A DNA stretch of 64,000 nucleotides from positions 1-64,000 of the forward strand of contig VSOZ01000018.1 of assembly GCA_009775095.1 (NCBI GenBank). The letters run 5' to 3'. The notes under the pieces were generated by a model that saw only the letters and a list, made by a program, of their open reading frames with translations, did not search any database and was not told the DNA's origin. Below are positions 1 to 6,803 of this stretch, one piece after another; position 1 is the stretch's first letter; each line of letters begins with the position of its first letter. Both the position numbers and the translations under genes were made by a program. The stretch is from Muribaculum sp. Lineage in GTDB: Bacteria; Bacteroidota; Bacteroidia; Bacteroidales; Muribaculaceae.

Positions 1-125
1 TTGAACTCTACAAAATAATTACCCAAAAAAATACCTTTTTTGAGGAAAAAATTAAAATATCTAAATTTAATATGTATTTTAGCGTCATACAGCAAGAACA
101 CGAACCCAATCATAAACAATTCATT

Positions 126-723
126 ATGAAAAAGCATATCTATTTATTATCAGTTTGCTTACGAGTGTGATACACCCTATAATCTGCCCGCCCTATATGA
201 GCTGAGCGTAAAAGAAAAGCGTGGCTACAACTGCCGCGTCATGGCCATGATGCTCACTGAAGCATTGCTTGCCGAGGGCATTCCGGCCCGTTATGTAACA
301 TGCCAATCCAAGCACTACGACCTCGACAACGACTGCCATGTCATCAATGTGGCATGGAGCAAATCGCTCAACAAATGGGTATGGATCGACCCCACTTTCG
401 CAGCCTACGTCACCGACGAGAACGGGCTCATGCTACACCCGGGCGAAGTGCGTCAACGGCTTATCGACGGCAAACCGCTCGTGCTTAACAAAGATGCCAA
501 CTGGAACCATAAATCACGCCAGACCAAAGAGGAATATCTTGACAACTACATGGCCAAAAACCTGTATATAATGTCAGCCAATAAAATAAACCAGTCGGAG
601 CCGGAAGGCAACACATCGCATCCTACCGGCTACCAGATAACACTTGTGCCCGCAGGTTTCAAATACAACAACGGAGTAACCACCTCCGAACCCGAATACT
701 TCTGGCAGCCCCCCGCCGAGTGA
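126..723 (+). pseudogene. Transglutaminase-like protein, 5'-deleted remnant
   Basis: An ATG at 126 opens a typical secretion leader (MKKHIYLLSVCL) but runs into TGA after 14 codons. A second frame, open from about 130, carries the core of a transglutaminase-like domain: NCRVMA with the candidate nucleophile Cys (about 231-233), CHVINVAW with His, and WIDPTF with Asp. These three form the usual Cys-His-Asp triad of papain-fold transglutaminase-like proteins. The region normally found between signal peptide and domain core is missing, so the leader and the domain seem to have been joined out of frame by an internal deletion. An ATG at 241 lies after the catalytic Cys, so a product from it would be inactive. 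A programmed frameshift is possible but less likely. No clear promoter is visible in the AT-rich first 125 bases. Confidence 0.6.
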
Positions 724-741
724 CCGCTACCCTACACACAA

Positions 742-809
742 GCTAGATTCCGAAATGCGAAATATTTCGCCTTAAATATTTTGCATTTCGGAATCTAGCA
801 TTAACTTTG
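742..809 (+). promoter_or_regulatory. 26-bp inverted repeat overlapping the higBA promoter
   Basis: Arms 742-767 and 774-799 are complementary over 26 bp with one G-T mismatch and a 6-nt loop. The right arm overlaps a TTG (781-783) and leads into TAACTTTG (802-809), spaced 18 nt, which fits a Bacteroidetes -33/-7 promoter. There is no T tract, so it is not a simple terminator. Its position between the pseudogene and higB suggests an operator where the HigBA complex represses its own promoter. That is inference from how type II toxin-antitoxin operons are regulated. Confidence 0.55.
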
Positions 810-826
810 CAATCACAGATAGAGCT

Positions 827-1126
827 ATGCACATAATCTCGCACAAAAAACTCAAAGACTTCTTTGAGACTCCCGGACGGGAGGATTCAAGAGTGGCGTT
901 AGAGCGTTGGTATGACATCGCTCAACAGGCCGAATGGCATAACCTTTCTGATATCAGAGAGGACTTCCCGGCAACATATTACGTCGGTAACCAACATTAT
1001 GTGTTCAATATACGAGGTAACAATTACCGGCTTGTCGTGGTAATAAAATTTACTATCGGGAGGGCTTTTATCCGCTTTGTAGGAACACACAATGAGTACG
1101 ATAAAATTGATTGTTCAACCATCTAA
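827..1126 (+). CDS. higB: HigB-type mRNA interferase toxin
   Basis: This 99-residue protein fits the HigB family of the RelE/ParE fold, ribosome-associated mRNA endonucleases. Visible family features are the N-terminal MHIISHKKLKDFF, a middle basic/aromatic segment (YVFNIRGNNYRLVVVIKF) and a C-terminal strand with FIRFVGTHNEYDKID, where the His-Asn-Glu-Tyr-Asp stretch is characteristic. It is the first gene of the pair, with toxin before antitoxin as is usual for HigBA. The antitoxin frame follows at once. The start lies 17 nt after the TAACTTTG box, which leaves a very short leader. Family assignment is secure; activity is inferred. Confidence 0.85.
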   Translation: MHIISHKKLKDFFETPGREDSRVALERWYDIAQQAEWHNLSDIREDFPATYYVGNQHYVFNIRGNNYRLVVVIKFTIGRAFIRFVGTHNEYDKIDCSTI

Positions 1127-1136
1127 AAACAAACTT

Positions 1137-1496
1137 ATGGAAATAACCAAACAGCAATATGAGTATTCTCTGAATAGAATCGAGGAACTGTTGCCGCTCG
1201 TTACGGATGAAACTCCGGCAAGCGACAGAAACGCGGTTGAACTTGCCATTGTTTCCGATATTGTGGAAGCATACGAAAAGTCGTATTTTCCCATTGCCAA
1301 ACCAACCATAGGAGAGCTCATAAGCCTTTCAATCGAAGAAAAAGGTATGACCCAAAAGCAACTTGCAGAGAAACTTGGCATCAGCCCATCACGCGTAAGC
1401 GACTACATATCTGGGCGTGCCGAACCCACCCTGCGCATAGCCCGCGCAATATGCATGCTTCTCGGTATCGCCCCCGCCTCCATGCTTGGAATGTAA
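1137..1496 (+). CDS. higA: HigA-type antitoxin with XRE helix-turn-helix
   Basis: Starting at 1137 (MEITKQQYEYSLNRIEELLP) this is a 119-residue antitoxin. An alternative in-frame ATG at 1092 would overlap the toxin by 35 nt; 1137 is preferred because the family typically begins with this segment. The N-terminal half (about residues 1-60) should wrap the toxin. The C-terminal half holds an XRE-type helix-turn-helix (MTQKQLAEKLGISPSRVSDY) that should bind the inverted repeat upstream of higB. It neutralises HigB and, with it, represses the operon; both roles are inferred from the family. Confidence 0.85.
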   Translation: MEITKQQYEYSLNRIEELLPLVTDETPASDRNAVELAIVSDIVEAYEKSYFPIAKPTIGELISLSIEEKGMTQKQLAEKLGISPSRVSDYISGRAEPTLRIARAICMLLGIAPASMLGM

Positions 1497-1551
1497 ATGA
1501 ATAGAGTTGTAACTTTTTTCTGCCTATTTTTACATTGGGCAGTTAAACGAA

Positions 1552-1590
1552 AACCGCCGGCAGTCAGAGTGGCTGTCGGCGGTTAATGCG
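1552..1590 (-). terminator. Hairpin terminator downstream of spt
   Basis: Arms 1552-1563 and 1573-1584 form a 12-bp GC-rich stem with one mismatch and a 9-nt loop, just after the spt stop codon on the minus strand. The minus-strand tail is only moderately T-rich. It could also end higBA transcription from the other side. Confidence 0.6.
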
Positions 1591-1604
1591 TTGTGGGGGC
1601 GATA

Positions 1605-2792
1605 TTATTTGATTATGCCGTGCTTCTTGAATACTTTTTGGATTTTTTCGAGAGCGGCAGTCACCTGATCCTTTGTGTGGGTAGCCATGAGGCTGAAGCG
1701 GATGAGTGTATCGTGGGGAGCCACAGCCGGCGAAACCACCGGATTGACAAACACACCCTCTTCGAGAAGATCGCGGGTCACCTCAAAGGTCTTATAGTTG
1801 TCGCGTATATAAAGCGGAATGATAGGTGTCGAAGTATTGCCTATCTCGCAGCCCATCTCACGGAAGCCGTCGAGAGCGTAGTTGGTTATCTCCCAAAGAT
1901 GCTCCTGTATCTGAGGCTCACTTTCCATTATGTCGAGAGCGGCCATGACCGCGGCGGTCGATGCCGGAGTTATGGATGCGGTAAATATGTAGGAGCGCGA
2001 GTGGTGACGGAGGAAATTGGTTATCTCCTTGTCGCAAGCGATAAAGCCGCCGAGCGACGCAAACGACTTGCTGAATGTGCCCATAATCAGATCCACGTCG
2101 TCAGACACACCGAAATGGTTGCAGACACCGCGACCGCCCTTACCAAACACACCTATGCCGTGAGCCTCGTCAACCATGACACTTGCATCGTACTTCTTGG
2201 CAAGACGAACGATTTCGGGCAGATTGGCCACGTCACCCTCCATCGAGAACACACCGTCGGTCACAATCAGTTTTACCTTCGAGGGGTCGCACTTCTTGAG
2301 CTGGGCCTCAAGCGACTCCATGTCATTGTGCTTGTACTTGAGAGCCTGCGAGAATGACAGACGGCGACCGTCGATGATCGACGCATGGTCCTGCTCGTCA
2401 AAGAGTATGTAATCCTCACGTCCGGTAAGCGTCGACACGACACCGAGATTGACCTCGAAACCGGTAGAGTATATCATGGCATCCTCCTTGCCCACATAAG
2501 CGGCAAGACGTGCCTCCAATTCTTTATGAATGTCGAGAGTACCGTTCAGGAAAGGGGAGCCGGCACAACCGGTACCGTACTTTTTAATTGCCGCGATAGC
2601 AGCCTCCTTTACCTTAGGATGATTGACCAGTCCGGTATAGCAATTGGATCCGAACATCATGACCTTGCGGCCATTTATAATCACTTCGGGATCCTGCTCG
2701 CTTGATATAGCGCGAAAATAGGGATAGATACCCGCAGCCTTTGCTTTTTGGGGCTCTTGGTACTTGTCAAGTTTAGCCTGTAATAGCTTCAT
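1605..2792 (-). CDS. spt: Serine palmitoyltransferase (sphingolipid synthesis)
   Basis: This 395-residue PLP enzyme belongs to the alpha-oxoamine synthase family (fold type I) and aligns in length and motifs with the serine palmitoyltransferase of Bacteroides. It would condense L-serine with palmitoyl-CoA to 3-ketosphinganine, the first step of sphingolipid synthesis. Visible sites are DHAS with His136 stacking on PLP, DEAHG (Asp208, His211), and GTFSKSF with Lys242 as the Schiff-base lysine. Family members with other substrates include 8-amino-7-oxononanoate synthase (BioF) and 2-amino-3-ketobutyrate ligase. The absence of biotin genes nearby and the Bacteroidales context favour SPT. It is monocistronic, with a promoter at 2866-2898 and a hairpin behind it. 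Confidence 0.85.
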   Translation of the reverse strand: MKLLQAKLDKYQEPQKAKAAGIYPYFRAISSEQDPEVIINGRKVMMFGSNCYTGLVNHPKVKEAAIAAIKKYGTGCAGSPFLNGTLDIHKELEARLAAYVGKEDAMIYSTGFEVNLGVVSTLTGREDYILFDEQDHASIIDGRRLSFSQALKYKHNDMESLEAQLKKCDPSKVKLIVTDGVFSMEGDVANLPEIVRLAKKYDASVMVDEAHGIGVFGKGGRGVCNHFGVSDDVDLIMGTFSKSFASLGGFIACDKEITNFLRHHSRSYIFTASITPASTAAVMAALDIMESEPQIQEHLWEITNYALDGFREMGCEIGNTSTPIIPLYIRDNYKTFEVTRDLLEEGVFVNPVVSPAVAPHDTLIRFSLMATHTKDQVTAALEKIQKVFKKHGIIK

Positions 2793-2865
2793 AATACTTC
2801 TTTAACGTAAGCGGTTTTATAGGTTGTTACCTTGCCTGCCGGCCAACTGCCGATTTTGCAGGCTG

Positions 2866-2898
2866 CAAAGATAATTAAAATCCGTGAATTAACGGCAA
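2866..2898 (-). promoter_or_regulatory. Candidate spt promoter
   Basis: On the minus strand TATCTTTG lies at 2873-2866 and TTG at 2898-2896, spaced 22 nt, slightly long for the Bacteroidetes consensus. A dyad with nested arms (GCCTGC/GCAGGC and CGGC/GCCG, 2834-2863) covers the expected transcription start and could be an operator. Confidence 0.5.
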
Positions 2899-2986
2899 CT
2901 TTATTTAATTTTATATCGTATTATTTTAAATATGTGTCTTTATACGATTCTTCCGATTACATTACATTGAATTTTCGTTTCGAAAG

Positions 2987-3017
2987 TTGAATATATAAAA
3001 TGAAAAGATTACATTTG
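2987..3017 (+). promoter_or_regulatory. Promoter of the sulfatase gene
   Basis: TTG at 2987-2989 and TACATTTG at 3010-3017 are spaced 20 nt, matching the Bacteroidetes -33/-7 consensus. The expected transcription start falls near 3023, so an in-frame ATG at 3000 cannot be the start and the ATG at 3045 is used. Confidence 0.75.
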
Positions 3018-3044
3018 CAAAATGTAACCAAACATTTATTTCGT

Positions 3045-4625
3045 ATGGAAATCAGAAACCTTAAGAACACAGTGGCTCTCATGTCACTGGCCGTGACAAC
3101 ACCGGCCATAGCCCAAAAAGCGCCGGCGACACCTCCGAAACAAGCCCAGCCTAACGTACTCATCATTTATGCCGATGACCTCGGATACGGCGACCTCGAA
3201 TGCTACGGAGCCAAGAACGTAGCTACCCCCAACGTGAACCGCATAGCACAGAACGGCATAAGATTCACAAACGCCTATGCAGTAGCGGCCACAAGCACAC
3301 CGTCGCGATATGCCATGCTTACAGGCCACTACAGCTGGCGACGCCCCGACACCGACATAGCCCCGGGCAATGCCGGCATGATCATAAGGCCCGAACAGTA
3401 CACCATGGCCGACCTTTTTAAATCAGCCGGATACACGACCTGCGCCATCGGCAAGTGGCATCTCGGCCTCGGTGACGAGACCGGCACACAGGACTGGAAC
3501 GCACAGCTTCCGGCTGCTCTCGGCGACCTCGGCTTCGACTACTCATATATAATGGCGGCCACGGCTGACAGAGTACCGTGCGTGTTTATCGAAAACGGAC
3601 ATGTGGCCAACTATGACCCGTCGGCCCCGATAGAGGTCAATTACCATAAGAACTTCCCCGGTGAGCCCACGGGCAAGAAAAATCCCGAGTTGCTATACAA
3701 TCTGAAGTCAACTTTCGGTCACAACATGTCGATAGTGAACGGCATAGGTCGCATCGGTTACATGAAAGGCGGCGGCAAGGCTCTATGGAAAGACGAGAAC
3801 ATAGCCGACTCCATAACCGCACACGCCATCGACTTCATAAAAGACAACGCCGACAAGCCGTTTTTCATGTACTTCGCCACCAATGACGTGCATGTACCGA
3901 GATTTCCGCACGAACGCTTCCGCGGCAAGAACAAGATGGGACTCCGCGGCGACGCCATAGCACAGTTTGACTGGAGCGTAGGACAACTCCTTTCAACTCT
4001 CGAAGAGCTCGACATCCTCGACAACACACTCATCATCTTGTCAAGCGACAACGGTCCTATACTCAACGACGGCTACGACGACCACGCCGAAGAATTGCTT
4101 AACGGACACTCTCCCACCGGCCCACTCAGAGGCAGCAAATACAGTCTCTACGAAGGTGGCACCCGTGTGCCGGTAATAGTGTCATGGCCGGCCGGTAACC
4201 TTAAAAAGGGCGAAAACGGCACATTACTGTCTCAAATCGATCTCGTGGCTTCATTTGCAGCACTGTTGGGCCAGCGCATGCCCGCCGGCAGCGCTCCCGA
4301 CAGCTTCAACCGCATGGAGAACTGGCTGGGCCGCGACAACACTGATCGCCCGTGGATCATACAACAAGGATATGACCATACACTGGCACTACGCACACCG
4401 AAATGGAAGTATGTAGAGGCCAGCTCATACCCTGCCATGAAGCCCAAAGGCGCATGTGTGGAGACCGGTTGCGCTCCGGTGCAGCAATTGTTTGATATGT
4501 CGCAGATATATGAAGAGAAAAATGTCGCTACCGAGCACCCCGACGAGGTAGGCCGCCTGCATCTGCTTCTCGAGCTGATACGCAGTTCAGACTACAACGA
4601 GCTTCCTCCCGTCGACATGCCATAA
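3045..4625 (+). CDS. Secreted Ser-type (S1 family) sulfatase
   Basis: This 526-residue enzyme hydrolyses sulfate esters, probably on host or dietary glycans. A hydrophobic N-terminal signal (residues 10-23, ending AIA) points to export to the periplasm or surface. The alkaline-phosphatase-like fold is shown by ADDLGYGD (Asp44, Asp45, metal site), STPSRYAMLTG (sulfatase signature) and GKWHLGLGD. The residue to be converted to formylglycine is Ser84, not Cys, so activity needs a radical-SAM anSME maturase, which is not in this window. SSDNGP, around residue 340, supplies further metal ligands. No SusC/SusD pair or glycoside hydrolase lies beside it, so the substrate cannot be read from context. 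The start follows from the promoter at 2987-3017. Confidence 0.9.
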   Translation: MEIRNLKNTVALMSLAVTTPAIAQKAPATPPKQAQPNVLIIYADDLGYGDLECYGAKNVATPNVNRIAQNGIRFTNAYAVAATSTPSRYAMLTGHYSWRRPDTDIAPGNAGMIIRPEQYTMADLFKSAGYTTCAIGKWHLGLGDETGTQDWNAQLPAALGDLGFDYSYIMAATADRVPCVFIENGHVANYDPSAPIEVNYHKNFPGEPTGKKNPELLYNLKSTFGHNMSIVNGIGRIGYMKGGGKALWKDENIADSITAHAIDFIKDNADKPFFMYFATNDVHVPRFPHERFRGKNKMGLRGDAIAQFDWSVGQLLSTLEELDILDNTLIILSSDNGPILNDGYDDHAEELLNGHSPTGPLRGSKYSLYEGGTRVPVIVSWPAGNLKKGENGTLLSQIDLVASFAALLGQRMPAGSAPDSFNRMENWLGRDNTDRPWIIQQGYDHTLALRTPKWKYVEASSYPAMKPKGACVETGCAPVQQLFDMSQIYEEKNVATEHPDEVGRLHLLLELIRSSDYNELPPVDMP

Positions 4626-4656
4626 ACGCGCCAAGCGGAGAATGACATAAAACTCA

Positions 4657-4715
4657 TACCCCACGGACAGCGACCTCGGCCCAATAGGCCTACAACCTGT
4701 CGGTGGGGTATTTTT
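4657..4715 (+). terminator. Rho-independent terminator of the sulfatase gene
   Basis: TACCCCAC..GGACAG (4657-4670) pairs with CTGTCGGTGGGGTA (4697-4710), followed by TTTTTGT. Confidence 0.8.
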
Positions 4716-4724
4716 GTATTCACT

Positions 4725-4755
4725 AAAAAAGCATGACCGAGGAAGGCCATGCTTT
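4725..4755 (-). terminator. Rho-independent terminator of the HhH-protein gene
   Basis: On the minus strand AAAGCATG (4755-4748) pairs with CATGCTTT (4735-4728), followed by further T residues. It sits 36 nt after the stop of the gene at 4791. Confidence 0.75.
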
Positions 4756-4790
4756 AATGCGGTATCCGTTGCCGGACAGACGGTGGGTCT

Positions 4791-5198
4791 TTAGTAAGTG
4801 ATTGTGGGCGGCAATGTGGCGGCCTCGTCAATCATCTTCTGCACCTCTGCAACAGAGGGCACCCGACGGGTAAGATGCTTCTCGGTATTAATCTCCTCCA
4901 TTTTAGCCACAAGATTTTCAGCTTTACGGTGACGCAATTCCTTCACGGTGTCAACGCCGGCGGCTTCAAGCAGTTCAGCAAACTGCGGACCGATGCCGTT
5001 TATACGGAACAAGTCGGCATGATTGGCCCACTTCAGTATCAATTTTGATGAAATGCCGGTGGCTTCGGCCAGATCCTTACGCCCTTTGGGAGTAACACAA
5101 CGCTCAAGGAGGTCATCGACGGTTTTAATCCCCGCCTCGTTCAACTTGACTGCATAGGCATCGCCTACACCTTCAATATCAATAACTTTGTAGGTCAT
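4791..5198 (-). CDS. DUF4332-type helix-hairpin-helix protein
   Basis: The 135-residue protein has two helix-hairpin-helix-like units: IEGVGDAYAVKLNEAGIKTV (residues 8-27) and INGIGPQFAELLEAAGVDTV (about 66-85). Both carry the G-x-G turn typical of DUF4332 and related non-sequence-specific nucleic-acid binding modules. There is no signal peptide or catalytic domain, so it is probably cytoplasmic. The gene is monocistronic with its own terminator, and its neighbours give no functional clue. The exact role of DUF4332 proteins is not known to me; DNA or RNA binding is inferred from the HhH pattern. Confidence 0.75.
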   Translation of the reverse strand: MTYKVIDIEGVGDAYAVKLNEAGIKTVDDLLERCVTPKGRKDLAEATGISSKLILKWANHADLFRINGIGPQFAELLEAAGVDTVKELRHRKAENLVAKMEEINTEKHLTRRVPSVAEVQKMIDEAATLPPTITY

Positions 5199-5349
5199 AA
5201 ATGTTAGGTATTAAATTGATATTATTTCATAAAGATAACACTTATCTGCAATGATTGCAGATAGATACTATTAGTTTTACGCAATTTTAACATTTACAAG
5301 CATCTACATGCCTCTGATAACGGTTTACCGGCTAACCGGATGAGCCATA

Positions 5350-6285
5350 TCACTTTGCGGAGAGCTTCAATACCGCCTTAATCGGGAAGTGGTCTGACGG
5401 AGTGCGCGGAGTGTAGCGTTGAAACTCAAGCTCTTCAGGAGCGTCTTTAGCTTTCATACCGACCGTATCGTTGGCGGTGCGATAAGTGTCGGTAAGTACT
5501 CCGTACTTCTCCACCTCAAAATCAGGCGAGACAAATATATGATCTATGCGGCTGTAGGTATAACCGTCGGTACGGAAGCTGTTGAATGTACCGTTTGTAG
5601 CATAACACAATTCAGCCACGCAATAAGAGTCGAGCAGCATGCTGTCGGCGACAAGAGCACGATATGAAGAATGGGTCTGATCGACATTGAAGTCTCCGGT
5701 CAATATGACGGGAAGTCCCTTGCCGAGCTCTTTCATCTTACGCTGTACAAGACCGGCGCTCTCTACCCTTGCCTGCTTGCCGACATGGTCCATATGCAGA
5801 TTGAAGAACATAAACTCACGACCGGAACTCTTTTCACGGAAATGCCCCCAAGTACATATACGCGGCAATACGGCATCCCAGCCCACGCTCGGCTCACCGG
5901 GAGTCTCCGACAACCAGAAATCGCCATGGTCCACGACATCAAACCTGTCGGTACGGTAAAATATAGCGGCGTGCTCTCCGTCATCCTTACCGTCATTGCG
6001 GCCTACTCCTATATAATCGTATCCGGGCAGCTGCGCCACGAGGTCATTAAGCTGACGCTTATAGCCCTCCTGAGTACCGAAGATGTCAAAATCATGAAAC
6101 AGGACAAGTTTTGCAAGCGTAGGATAACGTGCGCTCCACCCGTTTCCGGCCAGCGAGTCATCTTCGTTGACATAACGCAAATTGTAAGAAGCGACATTCA
6201 ACTCCGCTTCGGCCGGAGTTCTGTGGCATCCGGCAAACATAGCCGCGGCAACAACCACAGCCACACATAGACTGTAAATTTTCAT
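5350..6285 (-). CDS. Endonuclease/exonuclease/phosphatase-family lipoprotein
   Basis: The 311-residue product starts with a lipoprotein signal (MKIYSLCVAVVVAAAMFAGC, lipidated Cys20). It then has the complete EEP fold: ASYNLRY (Asn), GTQE (Glu metal ligand), NLHMDH, GDFNVD and SDHFP with the catalytic His. Secreted EEP lipoproteins are common in Bacteroidales and are usually annotated as nucleases or sphingomyelinase/phosphodiesterase-like enzymes. The substrate could be nucleic acid, a phospholipid or an inositol phosphate. The sphingolipid gene spt lies 2.6 kb away but is not linked in an operon. The protein should be anchored in the outer or inner membrane facing the periplasm or outside. 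Confidence 0.85.
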   Translation of the reverse strand: MKIYSLCVAVVVAAAMFAGCHRTPAEAELNVASYNLRYVNEDDSLAGNGWSARYPTLAKLVLFHDFDIFGTQEGYKRQLNDLVAQLPGYDYIGVGRNDGKDDGEHAAIFYRTDRFDVVDHGDFWLSETPGEPSVGWDAVLPRICTWGHFREKSSGREFMFFNLHMDHVGKQARVESAGLVQRKMKELGKGLPVILTGDFNVDQTHSSYRALVADSMLLDSYCVAELCYATNGTFNSFRTDGYTYSRIDHIFVSPDFEVEKYGVLTDTYRTANDTVGMKAKDAPEELEFQRYTPRTPSDHFPIKAVLKLSAK

Positions 6286-6287
6286 GA

Positions 6288-6350
6288 AAAACTGTAAGAG
6301 TTAAGAGTTACGTATTATGTATTAAGAGTTAAGTATTAAGTTTTAAGTAA
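6288..6350. repeat. AT-rich degenerate short repeats
   Basis: The spacer between the EEP lipoprotein gene and the rpmE2 terminator consists of variants of TTAAGAGTTAAG and TATTAAG repeated several times. It has no coding potential. It could be a slippage-prone spacer. Confidence 0.6.
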
Positions 6351-6353
6351 AAG

Positions 6354-6395
6354 ACAGGCGGAACCGATGTCGAGTGACGACACGGTCCCGCCTGT
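6354..6395 (-). terminator. Terminator of rpmE2
   Basis: ACAGGCGG (6354-6361) and CCGCCTGT (6388-6395) form the outer stem, with a CCG/CGG inner stem. The minus-strand exit reads CTTTTACTT. It lies 22 nt beyond the rpmE2 stop. Confidence 0.75.
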
Positions 6396-6417
6396 AAAAG
6401 TCAAGCAAGAGTGATGA

Positions 6418-6672
6418 TTATTTTTTCTTGCGGTTACCGTAACGGCTCATGAACTTATCAACGCGGCCTGCGGTATCGACAAGCTTCTGCTTACCGGTGA
6501 AGAAGGGGTGAGAAGAGCTGGTGATTTCAAGCTTCACCAAAGGATAAGTCACACCGTCAACTTCGATAGTTTCCTTGGCGGCAACAGTCGAACGGGTGAT
6601 GAAGATCTCCTCGTTTGACATGTCTTTAAACACTACTTCGCGGTAGTCAGAAGGATGGATGCCCTGTTTCAT
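6418..6672 (-). CDS. rpmE2: 50S ribosomal protein L31 type B
   Basis: The 84-residue protein matches bacterial L31 of the longer, zinc-independent type [20 protein letters not shown] at the start, [11 protein letters not shown] in the middle, and [14 protein letters not shown] at the basic C terminus. The CxxC zinc pairs of type A L31 are absent. It is a component of the large subunit near the central protuberance. The gene stands alone, with its own promoter (6746-6775), a leader of about 65 nt and a terminator. Type B L31 is zinc-regulated in some bacteria, but no Zur-like site is evident here. Confidence 0.95.
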   Translation of the reverse strand: MKQGIHPSDYREVVFKDMSNEEIFITRSTVAAKETIEVDGVTYPLVKLEITSSSHPFFTGKQKLVDTAGRVDKFMSRYGNRKKK

Positions 6673-6745
6673 CTTGTATAGTTTTAATTGTTTAATTCAA
6701 AGTGTTCAAAATCACGCTGGTAAGGCGTAAAATTGTAATGGCTTG

Positions 6746-6775
6746 CAAATTTACGCATTTCCGCGGAAGTGACAA
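6746..6775 (-). promoter_or_regulatory. rpmE2 promoter
   Basis: On the minus strand TTG (6775-6773) and TAAATTTG (6753-6746) are spaced 19 nt, matching the Bacteroidetes consensus. Confidence 0.7.
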
Positions 6776-6803
6776 AACTTTCAATCAACTTTTTAACACG
6801 GCT

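Noticed and set aside
3000..3044. Upstream start of the sulfatase at 3000.
   Set aside because: It lies before the transcription start implied by the promoter at 2987-3017 and adds residues before the signal peptide.
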